Positions 5,415 to 5,417 of a stretch of DNA of 5,417 nucleotides are shown here, piece after piece. The DNA comes from Bifidobacteriaceae bacterium. GTDB lineage: Bacteria > Actinomycetota > Actinomycetes > Actinomycetales > WQXJ01. The position numbers and the translations under genes are program-made. A model generated the notes under the pieces. That model had not been told where the DNA came from, did no database searches, and was given only the letters and a program-made list of their open reading frames with translations. Each line of letters begins with the position of its first letter. Position 1 is the first letter of the stretch. The stretch lies in the NCBI GenBank assembly GCA_031278075.1, contig JAITLE010000042.1:1-5417 (forward strand). The letters run 5' to 3'.

Positions 5415-5417
5415 CCG

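Overview
The window looks like chromosomal DNA from a high-GC Gram-positive bacterium (Actinomycetota). GC content is high, third codon positions are G/C rich, and the histidine kinase and LuxR-type regulator have the actinobacterial style. Genus and family cannot be decided from the sequence.

Layout: two divergent transcription units flank a 142-base intergenic region (3423-3564). Leftward (minus strand) is a tight six-gene block: a 176-residue two-helix membrane protein of unknown function, an ABC transporter ATPase, its six-helix ABC-2 type permease, a 39-residue single-helix peptide, a 26-residue hydrophobic peptide, and a six-helix membrane protein of unknown function. Gaps between genes in that order are 9, -4, 30, -4 and 3 bases, so this is very probably one operon with extensive translational coupling. 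Rightward (plus strand) a NarL/DesK-type sensor kinase overlaps its response regulator by four bases.

Working model (inference): the kinase, which has a membrane-embedded sensor and no large external domain, detects a membrane or cell-envelope stimulus and its LuxR-type partner controls the divergent operon. The ATPase has Glu where most ABC proteins have the Q-loop Gln. This 'E-loop' is known from lantibiotic-immunity (LanF) and related BcrA-like transporters, so export of, or protection from, a membrane-active peptide is the best functional guess. No biosynthetic enzyme or obvious bacteriocin precursor lies in the window, so it would be a resistance or immunity module, or the edge of a larger locus.

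The least explained part is the pair of tiny membrane peptides (1066-1185 and 989-1069). They sit between the transporter and a conserved-looking membrane protein, have good ribosome binding sites, and are easily missed by gene callers. No RNA genes, insertion sequences, CRISPR arrays or attachment sites were seen. The 145 bases at the left edge hold no convincing gene.
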